A stretch of DNA of 64,000 bases from CAITSH01 sp025356665 (GTDB lineage: Bacteria > Pseudomonadota > Gammaproteobacteria > Burkholderiales > SG8-39), in NCBI GenBank assembly GCA_025356665.1, contig JANXRV010000008.1, forward strand, positions 1 through 64,000, in the 5' to 3' direction. The notes beneath the pieces are model-generated. The model ran no database searches and was not told where the DNA came from. It saw nothing but the letters and a program-made list of their open reading frames with translations. The translations under genes and the position numbers were made by a program. Below, piece after piece: positions 25,147-33,037 of the stretch (within the stretch, counting starts at the first letter, position 1; each line of letters starts with the position of its first letter).

Positions 25147-25425
25147 TCAGTGGTAGTCCACAATTTCCACATCCTCCGCCCCCTCGTGCCACAGAAAGCA
25201 AATGCGGAACTGGTCGTTGATCCGGATGCTGTACTGGCCGGCCCGATCGCCACGCAAAGCCTCAAGCCGGTTACCCGGGGGCACTCGAAGGTCACCGATC
25301 ACACCCGCCCAGTCGAGTTGCTCCAGCTTACGCCGCGCCACACTCGCAATATTGGAAAAGCGCGCGACCGGTACGCGATTGAAGAGCTTTTCAGTATCGG
25401 CGCACTTGAAAGACTTGATCGCCAT
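25147..25425 (-). CDS. higB: HigB-family toxin
   Basis: The 92-residue protein from ATG 25425 begins MAIKSFKCADTEKLFN and has the RelE-like pattern RKLEQLDWAGVIGDLRVPPG, LRGDRAGQYSIRINDQFRICF and a C-terminal EIVDYH. These include the basic and histidine residues expected for ribosome-dependent mRNA cleavage. A start two codons upstream (MFMAIK) is possible. Toxin-first order with higA downstream is standard. Confidence 0.9.
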   Translation of the reverse strand: MAIKSFKCADTEKLFNRVPVARFSNIASVARRKLEQLDWAGVIGDLRVPPGNRLEALRGDRAGQYSIRINDQFRICFLWHEGAEDVEIVDYH

Positions 25426-25564
25426 AAACATATAGTAACGCGTCGCGTGACTATGGTCAAACACAGGCGGCCCGATGACGAGTTGACAATTGGTACCCAC
25501 GTGGTTACGGTTACCAAGTCGCCTCAAAAAAATTGAATGCACGCTTGAAACACGCGATGTACCC

Positions 25565-25831
25565 ATGACCACCAACACCAAGCCGCGCCGTATCGCTAAG
25601 CGCAATCTGTATGCCGAACTCACGGAGGGCGTGTCTGCGCTCGCGCGAACGCGAAAAACAACGCAGGGCAGTTTACAAAAAAAACACCTTGGCGGGCCGC
25701 TGCGAACGGAGCTTTATTCTTCCGCGCGAGAACGCGAGTTTGATTCGGCAGAGGCCGTATTGGCCGAAGCAATGGCTGCAAAAAAGCCAGCACAGCCTAT
25801 ACCAAGCCGTTCGCGAAAATCGCGCGCCTGA
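25565..25831 (+). CDS. Possible antitoxin remnant
   Basis: The N-terminus (TKPRRIAKRNLYAELTEGVSALA) resembles HigA-like antitoxins that begin KRNLFDEL..G..AL. The continuation (RTRKTTQGSLQKKHLGGPL) lacks the expected helix-turn-helix, as if diverted by a lesion near an A8 run (25678-25685). The frame has 88 codons and its stop overlaps the next start by one base. It may be a decayed gene. Confidence 0.35.
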   Translation: MTTNTKPRRIAKRNLYAELTEGVSALARTRKTTQGSLQKKHLGGPLRTELYSSAREREFDSAEAVLAEAMAAKKPAQPIPSRSRKSRA

Positions 25832-26436
25832 TGACGTATTCGCGCTCAGGCTCATCCCTCGTCTGCCGAATGCGCGGGGCATTCGCAGTTGTTTTAATTT
25901 GTTGCGCCGCTCTTGCGCAAGCGCAGCCCCTCGCCAAGCCCGAGCGCGCGCCCGATGTGCCCTACCAGCCGACCAACGACGAGGTGGTGGTGGCGATGCT
26001 CAAGCTCGCCACGGTGGGCGCCACCGACGTGGTCTATGACCTTGGCTGCGGCGACGGGCGCATTGTGATCGCGGCGGTGAAGGAGCGCGGTGCGCGCGGC
26101 GTGTGCGTGGAGATTGACCCGCAACTGATAGCCCTTGCGCGCAACAACGCCCAAAAAGCCGGTGTCGCCGATCGCATCCAATTTTTGACGCAGGATTTGT
26201 TCAAAACCGATTTTCGCGATGCCACGGTGGTGATGCTGTTTTTATGGCCTGAGATCAACCTCAAGCTGCGCCCCTTGCTGTGGCGCGACCTCGCGCCCGG
26301 TGCGCGCGTGGTCTCGCACATGCACACCATGGGCGACTGGCCGCCAGAGCAACGCGTGGACATCAAGGCCACCGACCGCGAGCGGGTGATTTATTTGTGG
26401 ACGATGCCGGCGCCGGCAGCGCGAACGGGCAATTAG
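25831..26436 (+). CDS. Exported class I SAM-dependent methyltransferase-like protein
   Basis: The 201-residue protein has a hydrophobic N-terminus ending AQAQP (signal-like; ATG 25870 may be the true start, giving MRGAFAVVLICCAALAQA). A Rossmann methyltransferase core follows: VVYDLGCGDGRIVIAA, VCVEIDPQLIALARNNA, and VVMLFLWPEINLKLRPLLWRDL. Substrate is unknown. A secreted methyltransferase is odd because SAM is cytoplasmic, yet this family with a signal-like N-terminus is widespread in Betaproteobacteria. Confidence 0.75.
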   Translation: MTYSRSGSSLVCRMRGAFAVVLICCAALAQAQPLAKPERAPDVPYQPTNDEVVVAMLKLATVGATDVVYDLGCGDGRIVIAAVKERGARGVCVEIDPQLIALARNNAQKAGVADRIQFLTQDLFKTDFRDATVVMLFLWPEINLKLRPLLWRDLAPGARVVSHMHTMGDWPPEQRVDIKATDRERVIYLWTMPAPAARTGN

Positions 26437-26496
26437 GGGCGATACCAAGCGTGTAGCCTGGAGTATTATTCGGTAATACGGCAGGAGGAGCTTCCC

Positions 26497-26715
26497 ATGG
26501 CGCAACCGATTATTCACTGCGATACCGAGATTCAGGGCGGCGTGCCGGTTTTTTACGGCACCCGGGTTCCCGTGAAGAACCTGTTCGATTACCTGGAAGC
26601 CGGGGACTCGCTTGATCAGTTCCTGCACTCTTTTCCATCGGTATCAAAAGAGCAGGCGGTCGCCGCGCTAGAACTGGCCCGGGAGGCGCTGTTGCCCGAT
26701 GCGCATCCTGCTTGA
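26497..26715 (+). CDS. DUF433 antitoxin
   Basis: The 72-residue protein shows GGVPVFYGTRVPVKNLFDYLEAGDSLDQFL, the DUF433 signature (a small helix-turn-helix fold). GGAGGAG lies 7-13 bases before ATG 26497. It overlaps the next gene by 17 bases, and the DUF433/DUF5615 pairing is a recognised VapBC-like toxin-antitoxin arrangement. Confidence 0.85.
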   Translation: MAQPIIHCDTEIQGGVPVFYGTRVPVKNLFDYLEAGDSLDQFLHSFPSVSKEQAVAALELAREALLPDAHPA

Positions 26716-27019
26716 CGAGTCCCTGCCATTTGAGCTGCGCGACGAGCTTCCCGAACACGCAGTACACAGTGTTCAGGAGATGGGCTGGACTGCGCTGAAG
26801 AACGGCGAACTGCTGCGCCGCGCGATGGACCACTTTGAGGTGTTTTTGACTGCGGATCAGAACCTTCAATACCAGCAAAACATCAAAAATCTCCCGGTCG
26901 CCGTCGTCGTACTCGTGGCCAGAAACAATCGCATCCAATCCCTCAGGCCGCTGGTTCCCGGACTCCTCTTGGCGCTCGCTTCGCTCACACCGCGAACGCT
27001 AATCCGGATAGGCGCCTGA
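26699..27019 (+). CDS. DUF5615 PIN-like toxin
   Basis: The 106-residue protein starts MRILLDESLPFELRDELPEH, with the acidic residues of the PIN-like fold (DE near residue 6, D in FLTADQNLQYQQ). It continues KNLPVAVVVLVARNNRIQSL. PIN-like toxins are presumed RNases. Length and acidic residues look complete. Confidence 0.85.
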   Translation: MRILLDESLPFELRDELPEHAVHSVQEMGWTALKNGELLRRAMDHFEVFLTADQNLQYQQNIKNLPVAVVVLVARNNRIQSLRPLVPGLLLALASLTPRTLIRIGA

Positions 27020-27124
27020 GCTTGGCGGCGGTGCGCCAAAAAACAACAACGCAATAAGGAGACTATCGTCGCTGCCCAAAGCAAATCGCCTTCGCGCGCC
27101 TGGCCCGCAGAGGGTTTTACGCGC

Positions 27125-28315
27125 GTGCCCTACTGGGTGCTCAACGACCCGGCCATTTATGCGCGCGAACAGGCGGCCATTTTTCGGGGCAAGGCCTGGC
27201 ATTACCTTGGCATGGAAGCCGAGGTGCCCGAGCCGGGCTGTTTCAAGAACACCTATGTCGGCGACATGCCGGTGCTGCTGACGCGCGCCCAAGATGGCAG
27301 CCTGCACGCCATGCGCAACCAATGCGCGCACCGCGGCAACCTGGTGGCGCGCGAGGCCTTTGGCAAGGTGAAGGAGCTCTATTGCGTTTATCACGCCTGG
27401 GTCTATGACCTGAAGGGCGGCCTGACGGCGGCGGCGTTTCGCAAGGGCATTCGGGGCGAGGGCGGCCTGCCCGAAGACTTTGACCTGGCCGACCACGGCC
27501 TGCGCACGCTGCGCGTGGCCTCGTTTGGCGGCATGGTGTTCGGCACCTTCTCGACCGAGGTGGCGCCGTTTGAAGACTGGGTCGGCGCGGTGGGCGATGG
27601 CATGCGCCGCGTACTGTGCAAGCCACTCAAGGTGCTGGGCTATGACACGCAGCGCATCAAGGCCAACTGGAAGTCGTATCACGAGAACCCGCGCGACGCC
27701 TATCACGCCAACATCCTGCACACCTTTTACGGCACCTTTGGGCTGTCAAGGCAGTCGCAGGAGTCGCGCATGATTCTCGATGAGGCCGGGCGGCATGTTT
27801 ATTTTTACACCAAGGCCGGCACTGAAAAAAACACCGCCGACTATAAAGAAACCGCCTCGTCGCTGCGCTCACATAACGACCAGTTCAAGCTCGAGGACAC
27901 GGGCCTGCTCAAGCGCGTGGACGAGTTCGGCGACGGGGTGAGCATCCAGATCCTGACCCTCTACCCGGGCTTTGTCATGCACCAAATCTCCAACAGCCTG
28001 GCCACGCGCCAGCTCATTCCGAGGGGGCCGCACGAGGCCGACCTGGTGTGGACTTATTTTGGTTATGCCGATGACAGCGATGAGATGACCGCGCTGCGCC
28101 TGGCGCAAGCCAACCTCGCCGGCTCGGCCGGCATTGTGTCGGTGGAGGACGCGGCGGTGTGCGAAATGATCGATCGCGCCATTGGCGACGGCGAGGACGA
28201 GACCTCGTTCATCGAGATGGGCGGCAAGGGCCTGGAGAGCGGTGGCGACAGCAAGCTGTCGGAGCGCGCACTGCGCAATTTCTGGAACGTGTATCGCCAG
28301 GACATGGGACTGTGA
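27125..28315 (+). CDS. Rieske non-haem iron dioxygenase, alpha subunit
   Basis: The 396-residue frame has a Rieske centre CAHRGN...CVYHAW (Cys67, His69, Cys87, His90 counted from GTG 27125). The mononuclear iron motif is ENPRDAYHANILHTFYG (Asp and two His). GTG 27125 is the first standard start, but conserved sequence (SRAWPAEGFTRVPYWV) begins about 20 codons earlier in an open frame without ATG, GTG or TTG. AAGGAG at 27056-27061 precedes an ATC at 27065, so the real start may be non-standard or mutated. The beta subunit follows. No ferredoxin or reductase gene is adjacent. Substrate is unknown, probably aromatic. Confidence 0.88.
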   Translation: MPYWVLNDPAIYAREQAAIFRGKAWHYLGMEAEVPEPGCFKNTYVGDMPVLLTRAQDGSLHAMRNQCAHRGNLVAREAFGKVKELYCVYHAWVYDLKGGLTAAAFRKGIRGEGGLPEDFDLADHGLRTLRVASFGGMVFGTFSTEVAPFEDWVGAVGDGMRRVLCKPLKVLGYDTQRIKANWKSYHENPRDAYHANILHTFYGTFGLSRQSQESRMILDEAGRHVYFYTKAGTEKNTADYKETASSLRSHNDQFKLEDTGLLKRVDEFGDGVSIQILTLYPGFVMHQISNSLATRQLIPRGPHEADLVWTYFGYADDSDEMTALRLAQANLAGSAGIVSVEDAAVCEMIDRAIGDGEDETSFIEMGGKGLESGGDSKLSERALRNFWNVYRQDMGL

Positions 28316-28320
28316 GCGCC

Positions 28321-28833
28321 ATGACCTCCCCCGACAATCACCGCATGAACACCAACCCCCTGCTCGATACGCATCATCGCGCCGTCGAGAACCTGATTTA
28401 CGAATGGGCGCGCGCCATCGACGAAAACCGCGTCGAGGACATCGCCGCGCTGCTGACCGCGGACGGCCGCTACCGGGTGGCCTCGCGCTTTAACGCCGAC
28501 CGCGGGCTGCCGCTGGCGGTGATCGATTGCCAGTCGCCGGCGCAGCTGCGCGATCGCATCAAGTCGATGCGCATCGCCAATATTTACGAGCCGCACCATT
28601 ACCGGCACATTATCAGCGGCGTGCAGATCATCGGCGAAAAAGACGGCGTGCTCGAGGTGCGTTCCAACTACCTGGTGGTGCGCACCATGGACCATGACGG
28701 GACGATGACGGTGTTCTCGACCGGCCAGTGCCGCGACCGTGTGGTGATGGGCAGCGCCGGCCCGCGCTTTGCGCAACGCGAAATCATTTACGACTCGCGC
28801 GCGATTGAGACGCTGCTGGTGATTCCGCTGTAG
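28321..28833 (+). CDS. Ring-hydroxylating dioxygenase, beta subunit
   Basis: The 170-residue protein has an NTF2/SnoaL-like fold of dioxygenase beta subunits: VENLIYEWARAIDENRVEDIAALL, then ISGVQIIGEKDGVLEVRSNYLVVRTM, and a C-terminal REIIYDSRAIETLLVIPL. It begins five bases after the alpha stop. Beta subunits are structural and help shape alpha3beta3 hexamers. ATG 28321 fits better than the in-frame start further upstream inside the alpha gene. Confidence 0.88.
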   Translation: MTSPDNHRMNTNPLLDTHHRAVENLIYEWARAIDENRVEDIAALLTADGRYRVASRFNADRGLPLAVIDCQSPAQLRDRIKSMRIANIYEPHHYRHIISGVQIIGEKDGVLEVRSNYLVVRTMDHDGTMTVFSTGQCRDRVVMGSAGPRFAQREIIYDSRAIETLLVIPL

Positions 28834-28872
28834 CAGGTCCCCTCTCCCCTTGCGGGGGGCGAGGACCGGTTT

Positions 28873-28944
28873 CGCGGAGCATGCTCCGCGCCGGCAGAGC
28901 GGCCATTCACCCTCTCCCCAACCCTCCCCCGTCAAGGGGGAGGG
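28873..28944. repeat. Dispersed hairpin repeats downstream of the dioxygenase genes
   Basis: CGCGGAGCATGCTCCGCG (a palindrome, relative of 23355/24615) is followed by the GC hairpin CCCTCCCCC/GGGGGAGGG at 28922-28944. The 252-bp gap before the next Bug gene has no other feature that I can support. Confidence 0.6.
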
Positions 28945-29085
28945 GGCGATACCGTCGCGGGGCGGGATGTTGGGTGTTGGATGTGAGGTATGAGGTGTCG
29001 GATGTAGTACGTTGTGCGTGGAAATGCGCCGTAGCAAACAAGCAGATTCCCCCCTTTGCGGGGTAGGGACAGGGAGGGGAAAAGC

Positions 29086-30063
29086 ATGACGAATTTCAAA
29101 CTACCGTCAGGCGGCATCGCTTTTGTCGCACTGGCGTGCCTGATAAGCACATCACCGCTGCTGGCGCAGACCTGGCCGCAAAAGCCCATTCGCATTATTG
29201 TGCCCAACCCGCCCGGGGGCAGCGCCGACTTGATGCCGCGGCTGATTGCCGAGCAGTTGGGTGTGCGGCTGGGCCAGCCGGCGGTGATTGAAAACCGCGT
29301 CGGTGCGGCCGGCAATATCGGCGCGGAGTTTGTGTATAACGCCGAGCCCGACGGCTACACACTGCTCGCCGCGCCGCCGCCCTCGCTCACCATCAACATC
29401 AGCCTCTACCCCAGGCTGGGCTATGACTCAACGAAGTTCATGCCCGTGTCGGTGCTGGCGACGGTGCCCAACGTGCTGATGGTGCATCCGTCGCTGCCGG
29501 TGACCGGCGTGCCGGAGTTGATCGCCTATGCCAAGGCCAATCCGGGCAAGCTCACTTACGCCTCACAGGGCAACGGCTCCACGGCCCACCTCACGGCCGA
29601 GTTGTTCAAGATGAAAACCGGCGTGAACATGACGCACGTGCCCTACAAGGGCGATGCGCCGGCGCTCACCGACCTCCTGGCGGGCCGCGTGGATATGATG
29701 TTCGGCAACCCCGGCGCGGCGGCGCAGAACATCCGCAGCGGCAGGTTGAAAGTGCTGGCGGTGACGAGCAAGAACCGCCTGCCGGCCTTTCCCGGCGTGC
29801 CGGCGATGGACGAGATCGTGCCCGGCGTGGTGGCGGTGACCTGGTTCGGCGTGGTGGCGCCGCCCAAAACACCGCGCGAGATCACGCAAAAGCTGTCGGA
29901 GAATATCGCGCAAATCCTGCGCCAGCCCGAGATGGTCAGGCGTCTGGCCGAATTCAATGCCGAACCGGTGGGCAACACCCCCGATGAGATGGCCGCGCAC
30001 ATGAAAGAAGACATGGAGCGCTGGCGCGCCGTGATCAAGGCGGGGAATCTTGGCGTGGATTAA
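29086..30063 (+). CDS. Bug-family binding protein 2
   Basis: This 325-residue periplasmic binding protein has a signal peptide ending SPLLAQ and then TWPQKPIRIIVPNPPGGSAD, NRVGAAGNIGAEFVYNAEPDGYTLL and MTHVPYKGDAPALTDLLAGRVD. ATG 29086 has GGAGGGG 7-13 bases upstream. It stands directly after the dioxygenase pair on the same strand, so it may supply the substrate of that enzyme. Confidence 0.92.
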   Translation: MTNFKLPSGGIAFVALACLISTSPLLAQTWPQKPIRIIVPNPPGGSADLMPRLIAEQLGVRLGQPAVIENRVGAAGNIGAEFVYNAEPDGYTLLAAPPPSLTINISLYPRLGYDSTKFMPVSVLATVPNVLMVHPSLPVTGVPELIAYAKANPGKLTYASQGNGSTAHLTAELFKMKTGVNMTHVPYKGDAPALTDLLAGRVDMMFGNPGAAAQNIRSGRLKVLAVTSKNRLPAFPGVPAMDEIVPGVVAVTWFGVVAPPKTPREITQKLSENIAQILRQPEMVRRLAEFNAEPVGNTPDEMAAHMKEDMERWRAVIKAGNLGVD

Positions 30064-30087
30064 AGGGCCGGACTAAAAACGGAGCGC

Positions 30088-30182
30088 TGTCATTGCGAGG
30101 CGCGGAGCGCCGAAGCAATCTTGTGGCAATACCGGGTGCGCCGCAACAGCGACGGGATTGCTTCGCTGCGCTCGCAATGACA
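30088..30182. repeat. TGTCATTGCGAG inverted-repeat element (95 bp)
   Basis: The left arm TGTCATTGCGAGGCGCGGAG continues into GAAGCAATC. The right arm GATTGCTTCGC ends CTCGCAATGACA. The arms pair over about 30 bases around a short core. This is the common dispersed CATTGCGAG/CTCGCAATG repeat of many proteobacterial genomes, possibly a small non-autonomous element. It separates the Bug gene from the convergent amidohydrolase and could end both transcripts. Confidence 0.75.
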
Positions 30183-30234
30183 GGACCGGGGGGGAGGGGA
30201 CCTGCCAATCAACAACTACAGGGTTTCCCCGTGC

Positions 30235-31263
30235 TCAGAGCCGCAGCAACCTCCGCGCGTTGCCCTCTAGCACCAGCGCCTGCTCCTCGGCGTTGAAGCC
30301 GGCGTGGGCGGTGACGATTTCGACCGGGCGTTCGTAGGCAATGGGAAAGCAGTAGTCGCTGCCCATCATGATGCGTTCGGCACCGACGAGGTCTTTGAGG
30401 TATTGCAGCGACTTGTCGGCGTAGCTGATGGTGTCATAGTAAAAATGGCGCAGGTATTCGGTCGGCCCGAGTTTGCAGCCGTAGGGCTCGCGGCGCTTGT
30501 CGTAGCCGCGCTGCAGGCGCCCGATAAGGTAGGGGAAGGCGCCGCCGGCATGCGGCAGCACCCAGGTTATTTTCGGAAAACGGTCGAGCACGCCGCCAAA
30601 AATAAGATGACCGGCGGCGATGGCCGTCTCGAAGGGGTTGCCCAGCAGGTTCTGTAAATAGAATTTTTTCAGCCGCTCATTGCCTATGACTTCGCACGGA
30701 TGCAGGAAGATCGGCAGGCCGGCGGCCTCGATGGCCTCGTAGATGGTGAAGAATTTTTCATCGGACAAATCATGGCCGCTGATTTGCGTTGAAAGGTAAA
30801 CGCCGCGCGTGGAGGGCAGCCCGGCCATGCGCGTGAGTTCGCGGATGGCAAGATCAGGCTCGTTCATGGGCAGCGAGATAAAGTTAAGAAGCTTGTCCGG
30901 GTTGGCGATGCAGGCCTCGGTGGCGGCATCGTTGTAGATTTCGGACAGCTGGTGGGCGAAGGGGCGCTTAGCCCAGTCGACCATGGGCAGCGACAGCGAC
31001 AGCGCGTGCACCGACACGCCGGCCGCGGCCATCGCCTCAAGGCGCGCGTCCATGTGCACGAACTGCGGCGTCAGCGGCGGCAGCTGGATGTCGGCCACCT
31101 TGAGCGAGATGCCCTTGCCGGGAATTTCCTTGATCTCGGCGCCGCAGTCGGGGCCGACCTTGGCGATGGCCTGCAAAAATTGTTGCGGAAAAAAATGCGC
31201 GTGGATATCGATGGGATTGTCGCCGTGGCCGTGGCCGCAATGCTGGTCGTGAACGTGGGTCAT
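30235..31263 (-). CDS. Amidohydrolase 2 family, ACMSD-like decarboxylase
   Basis: The 342-residue protein has a His-rich leader (HVHDQHCGHGHGDN) and the metal motif DIHAHFFP. Further motifs are IFLHPCEVIG, WVLPHAGGAFPYLIGRLQRG and MMGSDYCFP, matching the aminocarboxymuconate-semialdehyde decarboxylase group of TIM-barrel metalloenzymes. Such enzymes decarboxylate or hydrate ring-cleavage products and carboxylated aromatics. It is convergent to Bug 2. Its presence near a Rieske dioxygenase supports a catabolic role. The exact substrate cannot be read from sequence. Confidence 0.85.
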   Translation of the reverse strand: MTHVHDQHCGHGHGDNPIDIHAHFFPQQFLQAIAKVGPDCGAEIKEIPGKGISLKVADIQLPPLTPQFVHMDARLEAMAAAGVSVHALSLSLPMVDWAKRPFAHQLSEIYNDAATEACIANPDKLLNFISLPMNEPDLAIRELTRMAGLPSTRGVYLSTQISGHDLSDEKFFTIYEAIEAAGLPIFLHPCEVIGNERLKKFYLQNLLGNPFETAIAAGHLIFGGVLDRFPKITWVLPHAGGAFPYLIGRLQRGYDKRREPYGCKLGPTEYLRHFYYDTISYADKSLQYLKDLVGAERIMMGSDYCFPIAYERPVEIVTAHAGFNAEEQALVLEGNARRLLRL

Positions 31264-31344
31264 GGTGGGTCCTGGAGTGACGCGCTGTCTTGGCGGCTGT
31301 GCTCGATGAAAGTGCTTGGAGAGAAATTTAGTGGCGCTATTGGG

Positions 31345-31587
31345 TTATTGGGTTTTGTAAGGCCGCGTGGCCTGCATGCGCACGGTAATGCCCAGGGCCG
31401 CCGCCACATCAACCAGGCGATCGAGCGTGAAGACGTCCTGGCCGGCGCGCAGGCGGCTCACCTGTGCCGGTGCAAGCCCGAGCAGGAGGGCGGCGTCTTC
31501 ACGCTTGAGCGCGAGGTGCTCCAGGCGCTCGTTTATTTTGTCGCGCAACGCGGTACGCAGCACAAGGCTTGCGGATTTGGATGTCAT
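31345..31587 (-). CDS. XRE-family helix-turn-helix protein (antitoxin-like)
   Basis: The 80-residue form from ATG 31587 (MTSKSASLVLRT) contains REDAALLLGLAPAQVSRLRAG (helix-turn-helix) and FTLDRLVDVAAALGITVRM, as in the XRE-type antitoxins paired with RelE/HigB2-like toxins. No toxin gene is adjacent on either side, so it may be a stand-alone regulator. A 16-bp inverted repeat lies 27 bases upstream of the start and is a likely operator. Confidence 0.8.
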   Translation of the reverse strand: MTSKSASLVLRTALRDKINERLEHLALKREDAALLLGLAPAQVSRLRAGQDVFTLDRLVDVAAALGITVRMQATRPYKTQ

Positions 31588-31613
31588 GACGGTCGGCCTT
31601 TTCAACAGCGGCA

Positions 31614-31638
31614 GTGACAAAACTGTCACGCCAATATA
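31614..31638 (-). promoter_or_regulatory. Probable operator and -10 of the XRE gene
   Basis: GTGACA and TGTCAC, four bases apart, form a dyad at 31614-31629. Immediately upstream on the gene's strand is TATATT (31633-31638), a good -10. A protein bound to the dyad would cover the transcription start, as expected for autorepression. I see no strong -35. The remaining gap 31630-31920 is AT-rich around 31661-31692 and carries no gene. Confidence 0.5.
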
Positions 31639-31920
31639 CCGCAAAGCCGCTTCTGGCGGGCATTTAACGATATAAATTATTTTAATTTTTGATTGAGCAC
31701 GGGGGCAAGCTCGCTCGTATATCCGCCACCTCAGCGTGAATTTTGTTGAGGCGGTCTGCTGTTCAGGACTCGATCAGCGCTCCCTTAATTAAATAAAGCG
31801 CCGGCCATGGCGAGGGTCGGCGCACCGCCCGCAGACAGGCCGCGCACCAGCCTTGTGCCTGCTACCCTGTTTCGCCTGGTTTGTGTAGGATGCGTCCTTT
31901 ATTCGCGTGGAGCCCCGTCT

Positions 31921-32913
31921 ATGACATCTGATTTCTCCCGTCGCGCATTCCTGAAAACGGCCGGCAAGGGCGCCCTCGCAACGGCGGCAACAGCAGCTTC
32001 AGGCGGGCTGGGTCTGCTGCCGCAGATGGCGCAGGCGCAGGCCTATCCGGCGCAACAGATCAAATGGATCATTTACCAGTCACCGGGCGGACTGATAGAC
32101 ACGTCTTCGCGCATGCTGCAGCCCTTTTTGGCCGACCAGGGCATCAACACCGTGTTCGATTATGTGCGCGGCGCTTCGGGCCGCATCGCCCGCACGCAGC
32201 TGTACAAGAGCAAGCCGGACGGTTACGCCATCATGACCGAGGCGATGCCCGAAGAGGTGCTGGGTGAGATCGTCTATGACGCGGAATACAAGACCAAGGA
32301 GTTGCAGCCGCTGGTGGGCTGGTTCGTCAACGCCTTCAACCTGTACGTGCGCGCCGATTCGAAAATCCGCAGCTTTGACGACTTCATCAAGACAGCGCGC
32401 TCGCAGCGCGTCACGGTGGCCACGCTCGGACAGGGCGGGCCCAGCCATTTGCAGATCATGTTGCTGCGCTCCAAGCTCAACCTGAACATCGAGCCCATCC
32501 CCTTCTCCGGCGGTGCGCCCGCCTATGTGGCGCTGTCGGGCGGGCATGTGGACGCGGCGATAGGCGGTTCAAGCACGGCGCGCAACGCCGACAAGGTGAG
32601 CTTCCTGACGGTGTTTCGCGATGGGCGCGATCCGGCGATGCCGGCGGTGCCCACGGCCGATGAGTTGGGCCACAAGATACCGAACATCAACGAGGTGATT
32701 TACCTGCAGACCGGACCGGGTGTACCGGCCGACCGCATCGCCCGTCTGACGCAAGCAGCGACCCGGGCGATAGAGAATCCGGAGCACGTCGAGAAACAAA
32801 AAAAATTCGGCGTCTTCGCCAAGGTCATCACCGCCGCCGAGTTGCGGGCACAAATCGCCGAGCGCTACGATTTTGTCAGAGAGTACAAGTCGGAGCTGGT
32901 GGAGAAGAAATAG
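31921..32913 (+). CDS. Bug-family binding protein 3, probable Tat substrate
   Basis: The 330-residue protein begins MTSDFSRRAFLKTAGKGALA, a twin-arginine signal (SRRAFLK) with cleavage near AQAQA. The mature part has the TctC/Bug fold in a divergent form: YPAQQIKWIIYQSPGGLIDTSS, YKSKPDGYAIMTEAMPEE, PIPFSGGAPAYVALSGGHVDAAIGG. Tat export of a Bug protein implies folding before secretion. It is followed 124 bases later by an amidohydrolase on the same strand, which may act on the imported compound. Confidence 0.88.
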   Translation: MTSDFSRRAFLKTAGKGALATAATAASGGLGLLPQMAQAQAYPAQQIKWIIYQSPGGLIDTSSRMLQPFLADQGINTVFDYVRGASGRIARTQLYKSKPDGYAIMTEAMPEEVLGEIVYDAEYKTKELQPLVGWFVNAFNLYVRADSKIRSFDDFIKTARSQRVTVATLGQGGPSHLQIMLLRSKLNLNIEPIPFSGGAPAYVALSGGHVDAAIGGSSTARNADKVSFLTVFRDGRDPAMPAVPTADELGHKIPNINEVIYLQTGPGVPADRIARLTQAATRAIENPEHVEKQKKFGVFAKVITAAELRAQIAERYDFVREYKSELVEKK

Positions 32914-33037
32914 CCCGCCGCAAGGTGGAAAAACTGCGATGTCATGCGGCTTTCTCCCGGCAGGCAAAGCGGGAACACACCCGGTCAAGGGCGAAAATTG
33001 CGGCCAGCGCGGGCCGTGCATCGATTAAAATAATCGC

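Noticed and set aside
25611..26039. 142-residue plus-strand frame covering the start of the methyltransferase gene
   Set aside because: It runs out of frame through the methyltransferase core and has no family pattern; only its first 20 codons might overlap the decayed antitoxin.
1..27000. Prophage or integrative element with integrase or att sites at a tRNA
   Set aside because: I found no integrase, transposase, phage structural gene or tRNA, so the island is described without a transfer mechanism.
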